A DNA stretch of 64,000 nt from Plantago major. Taxonomy: Eukaryota; Streptophyta; Magnoliopsida; Lamiales; Plantaginaceae. Made by a program: the position numbers and the translations under genes. Below, piece after piece: positions 1 to 11,091 of the stretch. The notes beneath the pieces are model-generated. The model was not told where the DNA came from and made no database searches. It was given only the letters and a program-made list of their open reading frames with translations. The DNA lies in contig CM048841.1 in NCBI GenBank assembly GCA_026545765.1, positions 27,780,731-27,844,730 on the forward strand, given 5' to 3'. Numbering within the stretch: the first letter of the stretch is position 1; each line of letters starts with the position of its first letter.

Positions 1-1
1 G

Positions 2-871
2 TACGCAGACCTGTCTTCCAAATTCTTAGCACGATTCGGAAAATCAAAACGAAGAAAACGTACTGTAGAGCACCTGGCTGAAGTCATCCAAAGGGAATAG
101 GAAGACCTTCGAACTTTCCTAGATCGCTTCAATACGGAAGTACTCCGAGTTGAGCCCCATAGTATTAAAGAACGGGTCCGTCACCTGTACGCTAATACTT
201 ACAACTCCGAGCTGCGGAGGAAGCTCTCTAGTCAGGAAGTGAGGAGCGAAAAGCATTTGGATGACATCTGTGAGGAAGTCATGTACGGAGAAGAATACCG
301 AAGGAACGTACCAGTCCGAGCAGGATCGAAGAAGGGAAAGGAACCGCAAAAACAAGAGCAACGCCAGGGGAAGTTTGACCCGAAGAAAGATCACAGAGAC
401 AAAGGCATTTACAGGGAGAGAAGTCCGCCCAGAAGATTCGCGGACTACACGCGCCTCAACAAGCCGAGATCCGACATCTTGGCCACTATTGTTGAGAAGA
501 AGTTGGACGTACATTGGCCAAAGCCACCCCACAATCGGAGAAACAGAAATGCGAAGGGATATTGCAAATTTCACAAGAGCAGAGGCCATGAGAGTGACGT
601 ATCGATTAAAATGTAAGTCGAACACCTGGTGAGAGAAGGCAAGTTGAAGGAGCACATATATGCGGACGAGCCCTCCAGGCATGATAGAACGGAGCGGGGG
701 AGGGAGGATAACGCTACTGACCCACCACCTCGCCCACTATCTTTGCCACCTCCGCCAGTAGGTTATCCGCCACAGGGAGGACATCCGACGGATCTGACGA
801 TGAGGCGGAAATGGAGAACCCTCCGACAATGGAGTGATCAACACTATCGCAGGCGGACCCTCTGGAGATGA
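2..871 (+). pseudogene. gag remnant of the Tat element (C-terminal part)
   Basis: Frame 2 reads from the left edge as a retrotransposon gag: a capsid-like stretch, then a basic linker, then the block with F-A-D-Y-T-R-L-N-K-P-R near 436 and the C-K-F-H..GH motif near 565-590 that is typical of Tat gag. Two in-frame stops interrupt it, TAG at 98-100 and TAA at 614-616. Each lies where family alignments suggest a glutamine codon, so both fit single C-to-T changes. The same frame continues after the second stop (VEHLVREGKLKEH near 617-655), and then a frame change around 830-870 leads into the protease frame. The N-terminus is off the window. Confidence 0.8.
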
Positions 872-1727
872 TAGCAGGAATGCAAGGGAGCGGACCGCCC
901 AAAACCTTCGGAACAATGACAGGGCGTATGGTGCCCCCGCGATACAAGGAACAAATGCAATATCTTTCGACGATAGCGAAATTCCCCCTCCTACGGCAGG
1001 AGGCGAGGAGATTGACGACCCGGACGTTCCTCTTGTAGTTTCGTTGACCATCGCGACTTATCGAGTGAACAAAATTCTGGTGGATACCGGGAGTTCTTCG
1101 AATATCATCTCTAAGAGGACGCTAGATCAGATGGAGTTGGGAAGAATCCGCTACGACAGAGTTCATACCTCTATACTAGGGTTTGGAGGAGGAACTGTTC
1201 AACCACTAGGAAGTGTTACGTTACACGTTTCACTCGGAACCTTCCCGGCCAGGGTAACACAGTCGGTCCGATTTGTCGTGGTTGATCGGACCTTCGACTA
1301 TAACGCCATCTTTGGGCGTCCAGGACTCAATCAATTCCGGGCTATCTCATCCACCTTACACAACAGAATGAAATTTCCTACTCCCTTCGGAGTAGGAGAA
1401 GAGGTAGGAAACATCCGAGAAGCTTGGGAGTGTTACATTATGTCCACGAGGAGGGCATCTGCCCCCGTTTTGGCAGTCACGGTGACCTCCGATCCGAGAG
1501 TTGTTCTCCCGCCCAAACAGGAGAATCCGCAGATAGGGGTAGGAAGCCCGAAGGAGAAATTCCCCAGAACTGCACGGATCGAGCCTCACGAAACTCTCAA
1601 GGAAATCGAGATTGTTGTTGGAAGCCCGGATAAGAAGACTAGAATCGGAACAGATGAGCAAAGTGGAGATGAAACTTATTGCTTGTCTCCGAGACAACAG
1701 GGATGTATTTGCTTGGAGTCTCGATGA
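834..1727 (+). pseudogene. Retroviral-type aspartic protease region of Tat pol
   Basis: The frame encodes I-N-T-I-A-G-G at its start, a junction motif common in Tat polyproteins, then the protease active site D-T-G-S-S with the catalytic Asp codon at 1083-1085. The flap-like G-F-G-G-G and the F-G-R-P-G-L-N block (near 1315-1330) follow, as in plant Gypsy proteases of the gag-asp family. The frame breaks after about 1690: the next pol motif (R-D-V-F-A-W near 1698-1716) lies in another frame and ends at a stop near 1736. The protease itself looks complete. Its start is set by the frame; the polyprotein would enter from gag. Confidence 0.85.
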
Positions 1728-1847
1728 TTTGAAGGAATAGACCGAGAATCACCGCCCACCGTCTGAACATGGATCCTCGATCAAATATATCCGAAGAGGA
1801 AAGACTTTGGCCAAGGACGCAATTATATTCTGGAAGTTGACCGGCTC

Positions 1848-2397
1848 TTGAAAGCCGGGCACATTGACGAAGTTAGATACTCGGACTGGGTCTGTAACGT
1901 GGTACTCGTCGAAAAGGCCCCTGGAAAGTGGAGGATGTGCAACGACTTCACAAGGCTCAACAAGTTTTGCCCAAAGGATCCTTATCCCCTACCTCGCAGA
2001 CCGGTTGGTAGATTCTACCATGGATGTGCGCCCTAAGCTTCATGGACGCATACCGGCTTCTATCAAATCGTATGGCGACGACATCAAGAAAACAGCCTTC
2101 TTCGCGGCAGGAGGGGTATACTGTTTCAAGGTGATGCCATTCGGGTTGAAGAACGCGGGAGCTACATACCAGCGGTTGGTGAATAAAATGTTCAAGGCGG
2201 AGTTGGGCAAGACTATGGAAGTCTACGTAGATGATATGCTTGTTAAAAGTAAGACTGAAGAAGAGCATATTGAGCATCTCAACAATTGCTTTTCCATTCA
2301 TGGAAGTATGGAATGAAGTTGAACCCGAAAGTGTAATGCTCGGGGTGAAAGGAGGCAAGTTTCGGGATACATGGTCACGTAAAGAGGATAAGTGCAA
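1848..2397 (+). pseudogene. Reverse transcriptase region of Tat pol, frameshifted
   Basis: RT motifs are spread over two frames. G-K-W-R-M-C and L-N-K-F-C-P-K-D lie at about 1924-1980. After a shift near 2010-2040, the second frame carries D-D-I-K-K-T-A-F, the M-P-F-G-L-K-N-A-G-A-T-Y-Q motif (about 2133-2170) and the catalytic Y-V-D-D (codons at 2224-2235). The region between these blocks is garbled where the first catalytic Asp motif should be. Another shift follows near 2300-2340, so the thumb and connection region lies in further frames. The protein copies the element's RNA into DNA in related elements, but this copy cannot encode a continuous enzyme. Confidence 0.85.
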
Positions 2398-2426
2398 ACC
2401 CCGAGAAGATCAAAGCAATCCTAGAT

Positions 2427-3240
2427 TTGCCCCATCCGAAGAACCTCAACGAGGTACAACAGCTTATTGGGCGTCTAATGTCCTTAAGTCGTTTCATTTC
2501 CCGATCAGCGGAGAAGAATCTTCCGTTCTTCAAAATCCTCCGGAAAGGAGAGAACTTTGTGTGGACCGCGGAATGTTCTGAGGCTTTCAAGAAACTGAAA
2601 GAGTACCTCCATTCCCCTCCACTTCTCTCCAAGCCCGTCGAAGGAGAACCGCTCTACCTCTACCTAGCAATCACGGAAGAGGCAATGAGCTCCGTATTAG
2701 TACGGATTCAGGCTAACGAGCATTTGCCGATTTACTATCTTAGCAAAGCCTTTGCTGGGGCGGAGACAAGATACGTTAAGATCGAGAAACTCGCATACGC
2801 CTTGGTTTATACCGCCAGACGGTTAAAACCTTATTTTAAGTCTCACAAAATAGTGGTACTAATCATGGAACCTTTGAAACAGGTCCTAGGAAAGCCCGAC
2901 CAATCAGGACGACTCTCTAAGTGGGCGATCGAGCTAAGTGAATACGACATTTGCTACCAGGCTCCGTCAGCCAAAAAGGCTCAAGTCCTCGCCGACTTCT
3001 TAGCGGATTATCCAGAGAAGGATTCAGAGAAAGTCCCTGACAAGCAGGTGCTCGGGTTCTTAATCACCAAGCATATTGTCCGAAAGCCAGTTCCGCCAAA
3101 GTTCAACCCGGAAAACCTCGAGGAAGCCCAGTTCATCAATCGGCCCTTTCCTTTGTCAGATGGGGAAACTCGGGTCAACCAAATATTTTTACTTGGTGAT
3201 GTTCCCAGAAACCCCAGTGCGGACAACATCAGAACGGAAA
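2427..3240 (+). pseudogene. Ty3-type RNase H domain of Tat pol
   Basis: An open frame of 405 codons starts here and holds the tail of RT (H-P-K-N-L-N-E-V-Q-Q-L-I-G-R) and the Ty3-type RNase H. The latter shows L-Y-L-Y-L-A-I-T-E-E-A, the P-I-Y-Y-L-S-K-A-F block and R-Y-x-K-I-E-K-L-A-Y-A-L. The acidic residue usually found in the first of these blocks (D in most copies) is not obvious here, so activity is doubtful. The frame runs on without a break into a linker and then the second RNase H. It is the longest intact stretch of this pol. Confidence 0.8.
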
Positions 3241-3299
3241 TCACGGGAAGGGATGAACCAAGAGCGGAACCTCAACAGCTCGCAGGAGATCTCCAAACC

Positions 3300-3720
3300 A
3301 AAAAACATCCTTCCGATATCTGGACATTGGAAGTGGATGGTTCTTCCACTGGAAGAGTGGGAGGAATTGTAATCTACCTTAAGAGCCCAGATGGCGCGGA
3401 ACTCGACTATGCGATTTCCTTGGATTTCAAAGTTACCAATAATGAGGCTGAGTATGAGGCACTTTTAGTGGGGCTGCGGCTAGCCAAGTTAGTCCAAGCC
3501 CGGAAGGTCAAAGCCTACACGGACTCACAGCTCGTCGAGGCCCAATTTTCAGGAAGTTTTGCCACAAAAGGTCCTTCGATGATCAAGTATCTTGAGCTAC
3601 TCAAGAATGAGCCACTTCGAGGAATTCACCTTCGAAAAGTTTGACAGAGCTTGGAACGAAAGAGCTGATGCCTTGGCAAAATACGCATCTGCTACAGCGG
3701 CTTTGGACACAAGGAGAGTA
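3300..3720 (+). pseudogene. Second (archaeal-type) RNase H of Tat pol
   Basis: W-T-L-E-V-D-G-S-S (Asp codon at 3336-3338), T-N-N-E-A-E-Y-E-A-L and Y-T-D-S-Q-L-V are the three acidic motifs of the additional RNase H acquired by Tat elements. The domain continues in the same frame as the first RNase H until about 3640. There the frame changes, and the end of the domain (N-E-R-A-D-A-L-A-K-Y-A-S-A, near 3655-3695) is read in the frame starting at 3592. All three acidic motifs are visible, so the fold was functional before the frameshift. Dual RNase H is documented for this lineage. Confidence 0.82.
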
Positions 3721-3899
3721 ATTCTACTCACCATTACTGACTCATCCGTCATGAGTCCCAGTTCAGCGGTCATGATACTTGACACAGGAAGAAACTGGAT
3801 GACTGACATTTTTAACTATCTCAAGGACGGATCTTTGCCAGTCGATCCGAAAGAATCAAGGAGTGTGCAATGCCGAACAAATAGATATTTTATAATGGG

Positions 3900-5007
3900 T
3901 GATGATTTGTACAAGAGATCTTTTTCCGGGACTCACCTGAGATGCTTGAACCCACAAGAAGCACAGACCGTGCTGGAAGAGATACACAACGGAAGTTGTG
4001 GGAGTCATTCCGGGGGGAGGACTCTCGCCCAGAAAATCATACGACAAGGCTACTATTGGCCTACCATCGATAAAGATTCCGCCGACCACGCCCGGAGATG
4101 TCAGGATTGCCAATATTACGAAAACATCCCACATCGCCCGACGAACCCTATGATTCCGGCAATCATAGCGTGTCCGACCCGATGGGGTATCGATCTTGTC
4201 GGACCATTTCCGGGGTACCCAATGTAAAAAATTTCTCATTGTGGCGGTAGAATATTTTACCAAGTGGGTAGAAGCGGAGGCTGTAGCGACTATCACGGAA
4301 AGTCGAGTGCGGACCTTCATCTGGAAGAATATCATTTGCCGCTTCGGCCTACCAAGAGTTCTAGTCTCGGATAATGGTGCCCAGTTCTCAGGACATAGGC
4401 TCAAGGAATGGCTGACGTCCTTCAAAATCGAGCAACGTTTTACATCTGTTGGATACCCGCAAGCCAATGGACAGGCTGAGTCCACAAACAAAACAATAGT
4501 CAAGATCCTCGAGAAGCGTTTGAGAACCTCGCAAGAAAGCTGGGCGGACGACCTGGAAGGCGTCTTAGGCGCATCGCATGCATCGCGACCAAAGAAACTC
4601 CATTCTCCTTGGTATATGGTTCAGAGGCAGTCATACCATCCGAGATTGCTGTAGAGACTTTGAGAATCCGAGAGTTCGAAGACAAAGCAAACCAAGAAGC
4701 TCGGATATTCGGCCTGGACATGCTTGAACAAAAAAGGTCTGAGGCACTGGCGAATATCTTTAGGTATCAGGCAACTGCTGCCCGAACCTATAACAGGAAC
4801 ATTCGTGCGGCTAACTTGCAAGTCGGGGACCTAGTGCTTCGACGAGCCGACATTTTGAACAATATCGGGAAACTCAAGCCCAAGTAGGAAGGACCCTACA
4901 AGATTGTCGAGGCAAGGGTGAATGAGAGTTATGAATTAGAAGATGAGAACGGACATCCCCTCAAGCGTCCGTGGAATGCTAGATACCTTCAGAAGTTCTA
5001 TGCATAA
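3900..5007 (+). pseudogene. Integrase of Tat pol, broken
   Basis: The zinc-binding HHCC domain is visible (His pair about 3985-4005; C-Q-D-C near 4102-4113). The catalytic core is also present: Asp in G-I-D-L-V-G-P near 4190, Asp in S-D-N-G-A-Q-F near 4369, and Glu in E-S-T-N-K near 4479. Frames change at about 4196-4227 and again near 4610. A TAG stop at 4885-4887 sits where this family has a conserved Trp before E-G-P-Y-K-I, which fits TGG to TAG. Reading through it gives the C-terminal chromatin-binding region, ending at TAA 5005-5007. The enzyme would insert element DNA into the chromosome. This copy cannot encode it in one piece. Confidence 0.85.
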
Positions 5008-6242
5008 AGATAACTGCGCGGATCTCCATCATGTCGATCGATCATCTCAATTTCAACTACTTGTTACACGGAACTCTGTCAGTTCCGTTTCTTTTTGGTC
5101 CTTTTTCCATTGGCCATAGAGCCCGCAAGTTGTAATTGAATTTCCGGCAAATCAATACAACCTCTATCTTTCAATTTGTGATTTTTTAATTTACGCATCT
5201 GAGATTTACCGTTCGTTTAACAACAACGAAAGCAAGAGATTTCATTCATACAAAGACGGATTATACATAATCTTGTCTGTACAATTTACAATCCCGGATC
5301 GATTATCCGAACTTACGCAATATTTAAAAATGCAGAAAAACGTCTTTGGAGATACGTCATCTCCCAGCAAAGATCGTTCCCCCGCCGAGAAAAACTTCTT
5401 CCGTGTCGAGCGGCAAGTTTGATTTCCGCGGAGGCCAGGAACTCGATCTACCTGCACACAAGAAAATGGTTAAACATGCTGGAATCCTTCGGGATACCAC
5501 CAAAACATGGCAATGCAAGTCCTGTGTCCGGGGAAAACAAAGTGCAGACAAGAAGAGATTTCCGCCTCACCGGCTTTAAAGACTCAAACTCTCTTAAAAT
5601 TCGGAGACCGTTTCCAATATTAGAGAGATTTGAGCCATTAAAGTGGGGTTGGAAGAAAGCAAAGGAGACGGACGGATATACATTTAAACCGAGATCTATG
5701 CCTTTCGGTGTCTGATCTTCAACAATTTTCCCCTCTAGACCCACGCCACTCTCAAACTCAAGATGAACGCCGACTTGAGAGTGGACGGGAGTCAAGAGGG
5801 GGAAACTATTCAAGAGATCGTCCTCTTGCTATTGAGTAGATTTGGAAAGTGGAAGTTGGATTTGCACGACCAAGGCCAAGAGGGATCCGCAGTATTTATA
5901 GAAGTGACGAACCAATAGGCGTCCGACACGTCAGAACTTCGACGTCGATAATGGGCTTAAACTATTCATTTGGGTCGAACGGTATTGGGCCAGACAGGTT
6001 TATCCAATCAGGTCTAAACAAGCCCATCAACTACGTCCGAGTTTCTTAGTCATTTTACAAAAATATGTGCGTCAATATCATCCGACGAAGTCTGCACAAG
6101 AAAAAGATGGAGATCCCATCCGAGGAAAAATAGTTCGAATTTTATAAACAAAATTATCCGAACATTTACATAACAGAAGTACAATCTGGAAAGATCCAAG
6201 GGTAAGTACATGCATCCACGGGGCATACCCCAACTTGTTCCT
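5008..6242. other. Tat spacer between pol and the antisense block, no gene seen
   Basis: About 1.2 kb of sequence with scattered short open frames on both strands, none with a recognisable domain. It is rich in the words TCCGA and CGGA, as is the whole element, and belongs to the long untranslated part after pol that is typical of Tat elements. Confidence 0.6.
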
Positions 6243-6523
6243 TCACCAGACTCCGGAAGTCGAGCCTTGGGACTCCGAGCCTCCACCTCGGCCCTGACGA
6301 GCTTGCTGCTGCATACGAATCCTCCTACGGATCAGCTTCAGCGTCCGCTCCCTCTCTTCCTCGGCTCGCCTCCTAGCTATTCCCGGACATAGAGGTTGAT
6401 CGCCTTCAAAATCAAGGAGGATCGGGTCATCTGCGGTCCCGTACCCGGGTAAATTGGTGGATGCATGTGCCCACAAGCACAATTTACCCAGTGCTGATAT
6501 TCCTCGTCTTCAGATTCCGACAT
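6243..6523 (-). pseudogene. Small antisense acidic/basic reading frame in Tat spacer
   Basis: On the minus strand a frame starts with Met at 6523 (M-S-E-S-E-D-E-E-Y) and has an H-M-H-P-P-I-Y-P-G block. It then needs a one-base shift near 6440-6450 to continue as D-D-P-I-L-L-D-F-E-G-D and an Arg-rich helix (R-R-R-A-E-E-E-R-E-R). I do not recognise a family. It lies downstream, in the antisense direction, of the larger antisense block and may be a second antisense gene of the element. The acidic start and the charged C-terminal part are what make it look coding. Confidence that it was ever translated is low. Confidence 0.35.
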
Positions 6524-7056
6524 CCTGGAGAACTCCGGCTTTTGTGGATGGCTGGAATCAGTGAAACAAAACACAAAGCGAAGAAGGGTACAACAGTGAA
6601 AAAGGGAAGAATTACCACACCCTTATTTATAGTTGCGACGGGTCCTCAAGATCTCTCCACGTGTCGATAATCCGACGACGGGGGAGATGAAAAGACGAAG
6701 TCATAATGACTATTTCACTGTTTCACCTTCCTCCTTCTAGAAGAATTAGACATCCCAAGGGGCGAACAGTCCGAGTATCGGAAAGATGATGGTCTGATTT
6801 CTACATCGGATGCCATCTACAGCGGTCCGTGCTCTTAAGAGATGGGCAATTTATAATAACTCAGCTTATGAACAACAGAAAAAAAGGAACGAAGAAGAGA
6901 GCAAGTAATAGTTCGGAAGCATAGGAGGTTCAACTCCTCGGATGAAATACGAAACATTGTTATAGTATGTAATGACATTCCGAGTTATCAAAAGATGCAA
7001 ATCCAACAGAAAAAGTCAGCAAATACAGAATTTCAACGGGGCATACCCCGGACTTC

Positions 7057-7853
7057 TCACTGAGGCCCAGCTTGGCTCGGACCAGCTTCACCAGTTTGAG
7101 GCGGATCGACAGGGGGCATGTTGGAGGTGGCTTGTGCAGCAAGGGATTCAACAACATTGAACAAGTTGAAATCCGCGGGAAGGCCAACGACCCGGCAAGG
7201 CAGGGAGAACCACTTCTTCAGGAAAGCCCGGTAATTGTCGAAAGGTACAAAGCATACCTTTCGGAGAGCATCCGGGACCCATCTCGGGAGGAAGGGCCCG
7301 CCATTTCGGATCTCGATCTCACCTTCCTCAGTGACGAGTTCTGCAAACTCGCACGCGGCCAACTGTTCATCCGAGACACTGTCTACAGGGACTTCCACGC
7401 CATTAGCATCCGCAGAAGGGATTAACCCTTCCGTCTTCCAGTTAAAGTCCAGTGGGAGTAGTCCCTTGGACTGCAGTTGTCCGATAGCGGACACGAACCC
7501 ATCCAGGCGGGAAGCATCGGATTTGTCCGCCGTCAAGAACTTGAAGGAGTCGGACTCCATGAAGTCACGACCAGCTTGAAGACGGGCATATTGGAGGCCT
7601 CCGAGCAGTATATCCTTGGAATCCAGAAAAGCCTTCATCGACTTGTCGACAAAGTTCTCCTGCCAGTCGAGGTCCGCCTTGATTTCTTCCCACCGCCTTG
7701 ACTTATGGAATTTCACTTCTTGCTCTCTCAGCCGCATCTCCAATTGTTTCGCCTTCTCTGCCTCATCCGCGGAAGTGGCCACAGCCTTGTGGAGGTCCTC
7801 CTCAATGGTAGCGCGTTCAGCGGATTTCCATTGCATGGCTCGACGAAACAAAA
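7057..7853 (-). pseudogene. Antisense Tat ORF, C-terminal part (coiled coil plus tail)
   Basis: A 264-codon minus-strand frame. It opens with a charged helical stretch (residues about 5-70, E-R-A-T-I-E-E-D-L through R-L-R-E-Q-E-V-K) likely to form a coiled coil. A central helical region follows (F-L-D-S-K-D-I-L-L-G-G) and then a Pro-rich C-terminus ending at 7057. No ATG marks its start, so it was probably reached by splicing from the preceding antisense frame: a GTAAGT donor lies on the minus strand at 7931-7936. The phase of the obvious acceptor near 7838 does not fit, so the splice model is unproven. Its neighbours suggest it is the last exon of the antisense protein described at 8555-9562. 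Confidence 0.5.
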
Positions 7854-7897
7854 TGAGTCATGAAGTCCGTAAGAATATAAGTTGCACTTTTATCATA

Positions 7898-8539
7898 CTA
7901 AGAACAAACCAAGGAGAGCATCCAAAGATTACTTACCCGTTGGTATAGCCCATCCAGCCCTCCGACCCGCTCAACCTCAGGGAGTCCGCAAGCCAGCTCG
8001 TACTCCTTGTCAAGAGCAGCTTGGTCAACAGGAAGAACAGCGGACAATTGCTGTCTCTTTGCTGCGGGAGGAGCCTCCGAAGTTGCTCCTCTCTTGCGCC
8101 CCGAGGTAATGGCGTCCCGCATCAACACCTCCCGTTGTGGTGCAGCAGCAGCGGAAGCCTGGGACTTCGAAGTAGTGGCGCTCCGAGTGATGGGGGCTTT
8201 ACCCTTGTCGGGCACCGCCAAGGCCTGAGAATCCTCTCCGGCCTTGTTCCGCCTTTCTTCCTCTGCGGCAAAAACCGCGGCATTCTTCGGATCTGGCATG
8301 GGGAGACCCGCGGAAGTGTTAATGATCTTGGTCCTTTGACCAGCGGCGACCTCCAGGGCTTGCTGCTCTCTCTGCAACTTCTTTTTCTCGCGGAGTGTCG
8401 ACATGATATAGTCGAACCAATAAGCTACACAATAAACCAGAGGCGTTAGATACAGACAGGTTAAAGAAGAATTATCAGAATTGCGGAAATACGTAATCAA
8501 AATAGAATATATTGAAGCAGAATGAACGCCAAGTTTCAA
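7898..8539 (-). pseudogene. Antisense Tat ORF, middle part (basic, low-complexity)
   Basis: A minus-strand open frame holding a helical K-K-K-L-Q-R-E-Q-Q block, then Ala/Lys/Arg-rich sequence (S-G-R-K-R-G-A and P-A-A-K-R-Q-Q), which resembles nuclear-localisation-like basic patches. It is in the same frame as the upstream antisense ORF, from which a stop at 8555-8557 and a GTAAGG donor-like site (minus strand, about 8552-8557) separate it. The true exon probably begins near 8430, after a pyrimidine-rich TGTGTAG acceptor-like site on the minus strand. At its end a GTAAGT donor (7931-7936) follows an in-frame Q-R. No known catalytic motif is visible. Confidence 0.45.
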
Positions 8540-8554
8540 GTCAACGAATCCTTA

Positions 8555-9562
8555 CTAAAGTCCGTCTTCCCTCCTACATCCACTGCACCTGTTAGTCCGC
8601 GGTGTAGGGAAGTGGTCGATTAATCCGTGAAACGGATAAGTAGGTGGGTCATGCTTTTTGTGGATTGCCGCCACCCACGGAGCCACGTTCTTCAGAAGGG
8701 GACGCCAATCCGGGATACTCTCTCTAAGGAATTTTGTGGGCAGCCCCCATTGTTCCCTCTGTCTCTCGGACATCCCTGGCTTCAAAGCCATCCGGACAAA
8801 AACGTACCTATCCCACCACTTCGATCCCAGCGACGAAATGGAGTCCGAGATAAAATTGTAAGGTTTCCTATTCATGAAAGTATAGAATAGTGGATTCCCC
8901 GGACTGAATGAGACGTGGAAGAGCTGCCTGAAGTTCTCAAAATTCACTGGCTGCCCTTTCTTCTTACAAAAGACTACAAAGCAAATAAGGTTACCCAGGG
9001 ACTTGGGGATAACCTGACTCGGACCTATACCAATATGGTTCAGAATGTTTTTCAGCTCTGTGGCAATGGGGATCTTCCATCCGCAGGAGAAGGCCACCTC
9101 ATGCACGCACATATATCCAGCGGGAGGGTTATAGAATGCATGCCCGGGTTCGGGGATCATTATTTCTATGGAGTCAGGGATCTCCCATTTTCGCCTCCAT
9201 TCCGGAATCTCCTCAGGTTTGACCCTCGATGGACAGGTAGGAAGAAGCCCGTCCGCGTTTAGCTCTCCGAACTCGTCTGCTATCACTACTACGGATGCGG
9301 GACGAGGAAATTTGATCCTTGCCGCCTTGGCACCACGACCCTCAATTAATGGAAGACTGGATTGAACGGGCGCAGCAGGGTGTAGTGCAATCCGCCGACT
9401 GGATCGTCTAGGGGGACGAGCGACAGGAGATCCTTCTCCTTCTTCTTCCTCGTCCTCATCATCTTCTTCCTCCTCGATGACACCTTCGGGTCTCCCGGAT
9501 GTGCCTGGGTTGGACGGACCTGTTTCCTCTACAACACGGTCCTCCACCCCAGCCTCGAACAT
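8555..9562 (-). pseudogene. Antisense ORF of Tat element with Transposase_28-like domain
   Basis: A 335-codon minus-strand frame with an acidic low-complexity N-terminus (E-E-E-E-D-D-E-D-E-E, about residues 30-45). A conserved-looking domain follows: P-P-A-G-Y-M-C-V-H-E near residue 150, P-I-A-T-E-L-K-N-I-L-N, and K-W-W-D-R-Y-V-F-V near residue 250. This arrangement matches what Pfam calls putative gypsy-type transposon protein (Transposase_28), by my recall of the family, and is often found antisense in Tat elements. Function is unknown. It is not a DDE transposase by any motif I can see. The likely start is upstream at 9876, in another frame. Confidence 0.6.
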
Positions 9563-9684
9563 CTCGACTTCATCAGCCTCCCGATCATTGCCGCTTCCCG
9601 CTCAAGACGATTAGCTTCGGATCCCAGGATGTCCCGATGCCACCTATGGTCCGAGATTGGACTAACAACCTAGTCCTAGCAAGG

Positions 9685-9876
9685 TCACCTGTCCCGCTGA
9701 AGCAAGGCTTCGCCAGACATGAACTCCGTGCTCAAAGATCGTAATCTCGGGCGACCAAGCTCCACAAGTACAAAATCTCTCGCAGATAAGGTCATATCCG
9801 CGGACCCGGTCCCTAAATATACTGCGTCATTGTAACCTGGGGCCTCGTGCTGGTTCTGACTATCGCTCCCGGACAT
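9685..9876 (-). pseudogene. Probable N-terminus of the antisense Tat ORF
   Basis: A 63-codon minus-strand frame beginning M-S-G-S-D-S-Q-N-Q-H. It ends 120 bp before the larger antisense frame opens, and a frameshift between about 9600 and 9690 would join them. It has no domain of its own. The acidic, Ser-rich start resembles that of the small antisense frame at 6523. Confidence 0.35.
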
Positions 9877-11077
9877 CCTAGGGCAGAAGGAAACAAGTCA
9901 GGAATGATGGTGTTGATTGTCCGAGAGTCCGTTTAGGTAATTTCTTAAGTCAAAGAAAGCCTACGGATTTCTACTTAACGCGCCGTTGGCACTATCACCT
10001 ACCTTACCCAGCACGCTGAGCGGGGCAAATTTACGCAAGATTGTGTGCCGATTGGCACCAACACATTACCAAATAAGCATGCATAATAAAATTTTGGTTA
10101 CAGTCGGCATACACATGAGATGCATCAACAAGATACTGGCAATAAATTGGCATGCGACAGTACGGAAGAGAAATTGTTTCAACTAAGAGCGTTGCTAAAG
10201 CCTATCACACGCAATATCGGCAAGAACAGACTCGACAATTTCATATCCGAGCAAGGCAAAAACATATGAGCACGAAATAAGCATATCGCGAAAAGAAAAC
10301 AACTCAGCAAAAATGAAGATGTACGTACTTGATAAAGTTGATTTGATAAGTTTGAACGGATGACTAAGCCTTGCTGCTTCTCCGAGAGTACGGATTCAAA
10401 GAAGAAACCTTCAAATTTTGCGACTCTTGCTTGCTCGGATGTGTCTTCAAACGCTCGGATTGCTTTGCGATTGCTCTAAATTTCAAGATTGCTAAAAGTG
10501 TGAAAGTGACTGATGGGCTGACTATTTATAAGGGCAATTTGGGGATAGCCAAGAGTCACATCGCTTGGATTTGAATCCTAGCCGTTGGTCTTCTCCAATC
10601 GAGGTTGTCATGAGTGGATGGTCACAAGACGTCGCATTTAATGCTTGTGACGACGCCACATCAATCGGATCGGGAACCCCAACCGTTGATGTCGCCCGAC
10701 CAACGGTCACGTCCCTTGACTCGGGATCTTTCTCCCGTGGGCCGAACGGACAACCTATTGGGCCTCTTGGGCTTACGGGAGGACCAATTCAACAATCGGT
10801 CCAATGGACAGCTTCCGGAGGGCTACGTCAGATCCTAACCGTACTCGGACCCATATATCTCGGATACAAATACCTTTTCCTCTACAGTCCCAGCTATGTG
10901 ATAACTTGATCAGACGGAAAAAGGGGGGGAAAGAGATATATTGAATACTTGAGGACACGGACGACGGATCCCGACATAAAGGATTTTTTCCTTTTTCTTT
11001 TAACTAACGATGGACACGCTCCACAGAACGATCGATCCTCATAGTTACCAACTATCTTCTACTAAGATACTTGGAAA
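9877..11077. other. Tat 3' untranslated spacer, no gene seen
   Basis: This stretch lies between the antisense block and the polypurine tract. Short open frames here have no recognisable domain. It would contain the promoter of the antisense transcript if one exists, but I see no convincing TATA box in the right place. A purine-rich run at about 10917-10935 is a second, less well placed polypurine-like tract. Confidence 0.5.
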
Positions 11078-11091
11078 CTGGGGGGGACATA
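11078..11091 (+). other. Polypurine tract of the Tat element
   Basis: A run of seven G within CTGGGGGGGACATA sits directly before the TGTTGA that opens the LTR. In LTR retroelements this tract primes plus-strand DNA synthesis. Confidence 0.7.

Noticed and set aside
119-682. Minus-strand open frame of 187 codons over the Tat gag
   Set aside because: It lies opposite recognisable gag sequence and has no domain; it is a shadow frame.
10917-10935. Alternative polypurine tract and LTR start near 10.9 kb
   Set aside because: No TG start with a matching inverted end follows it, whereas the tract at 11078 directly precedes TGTTGA with TCAACA at 11951.
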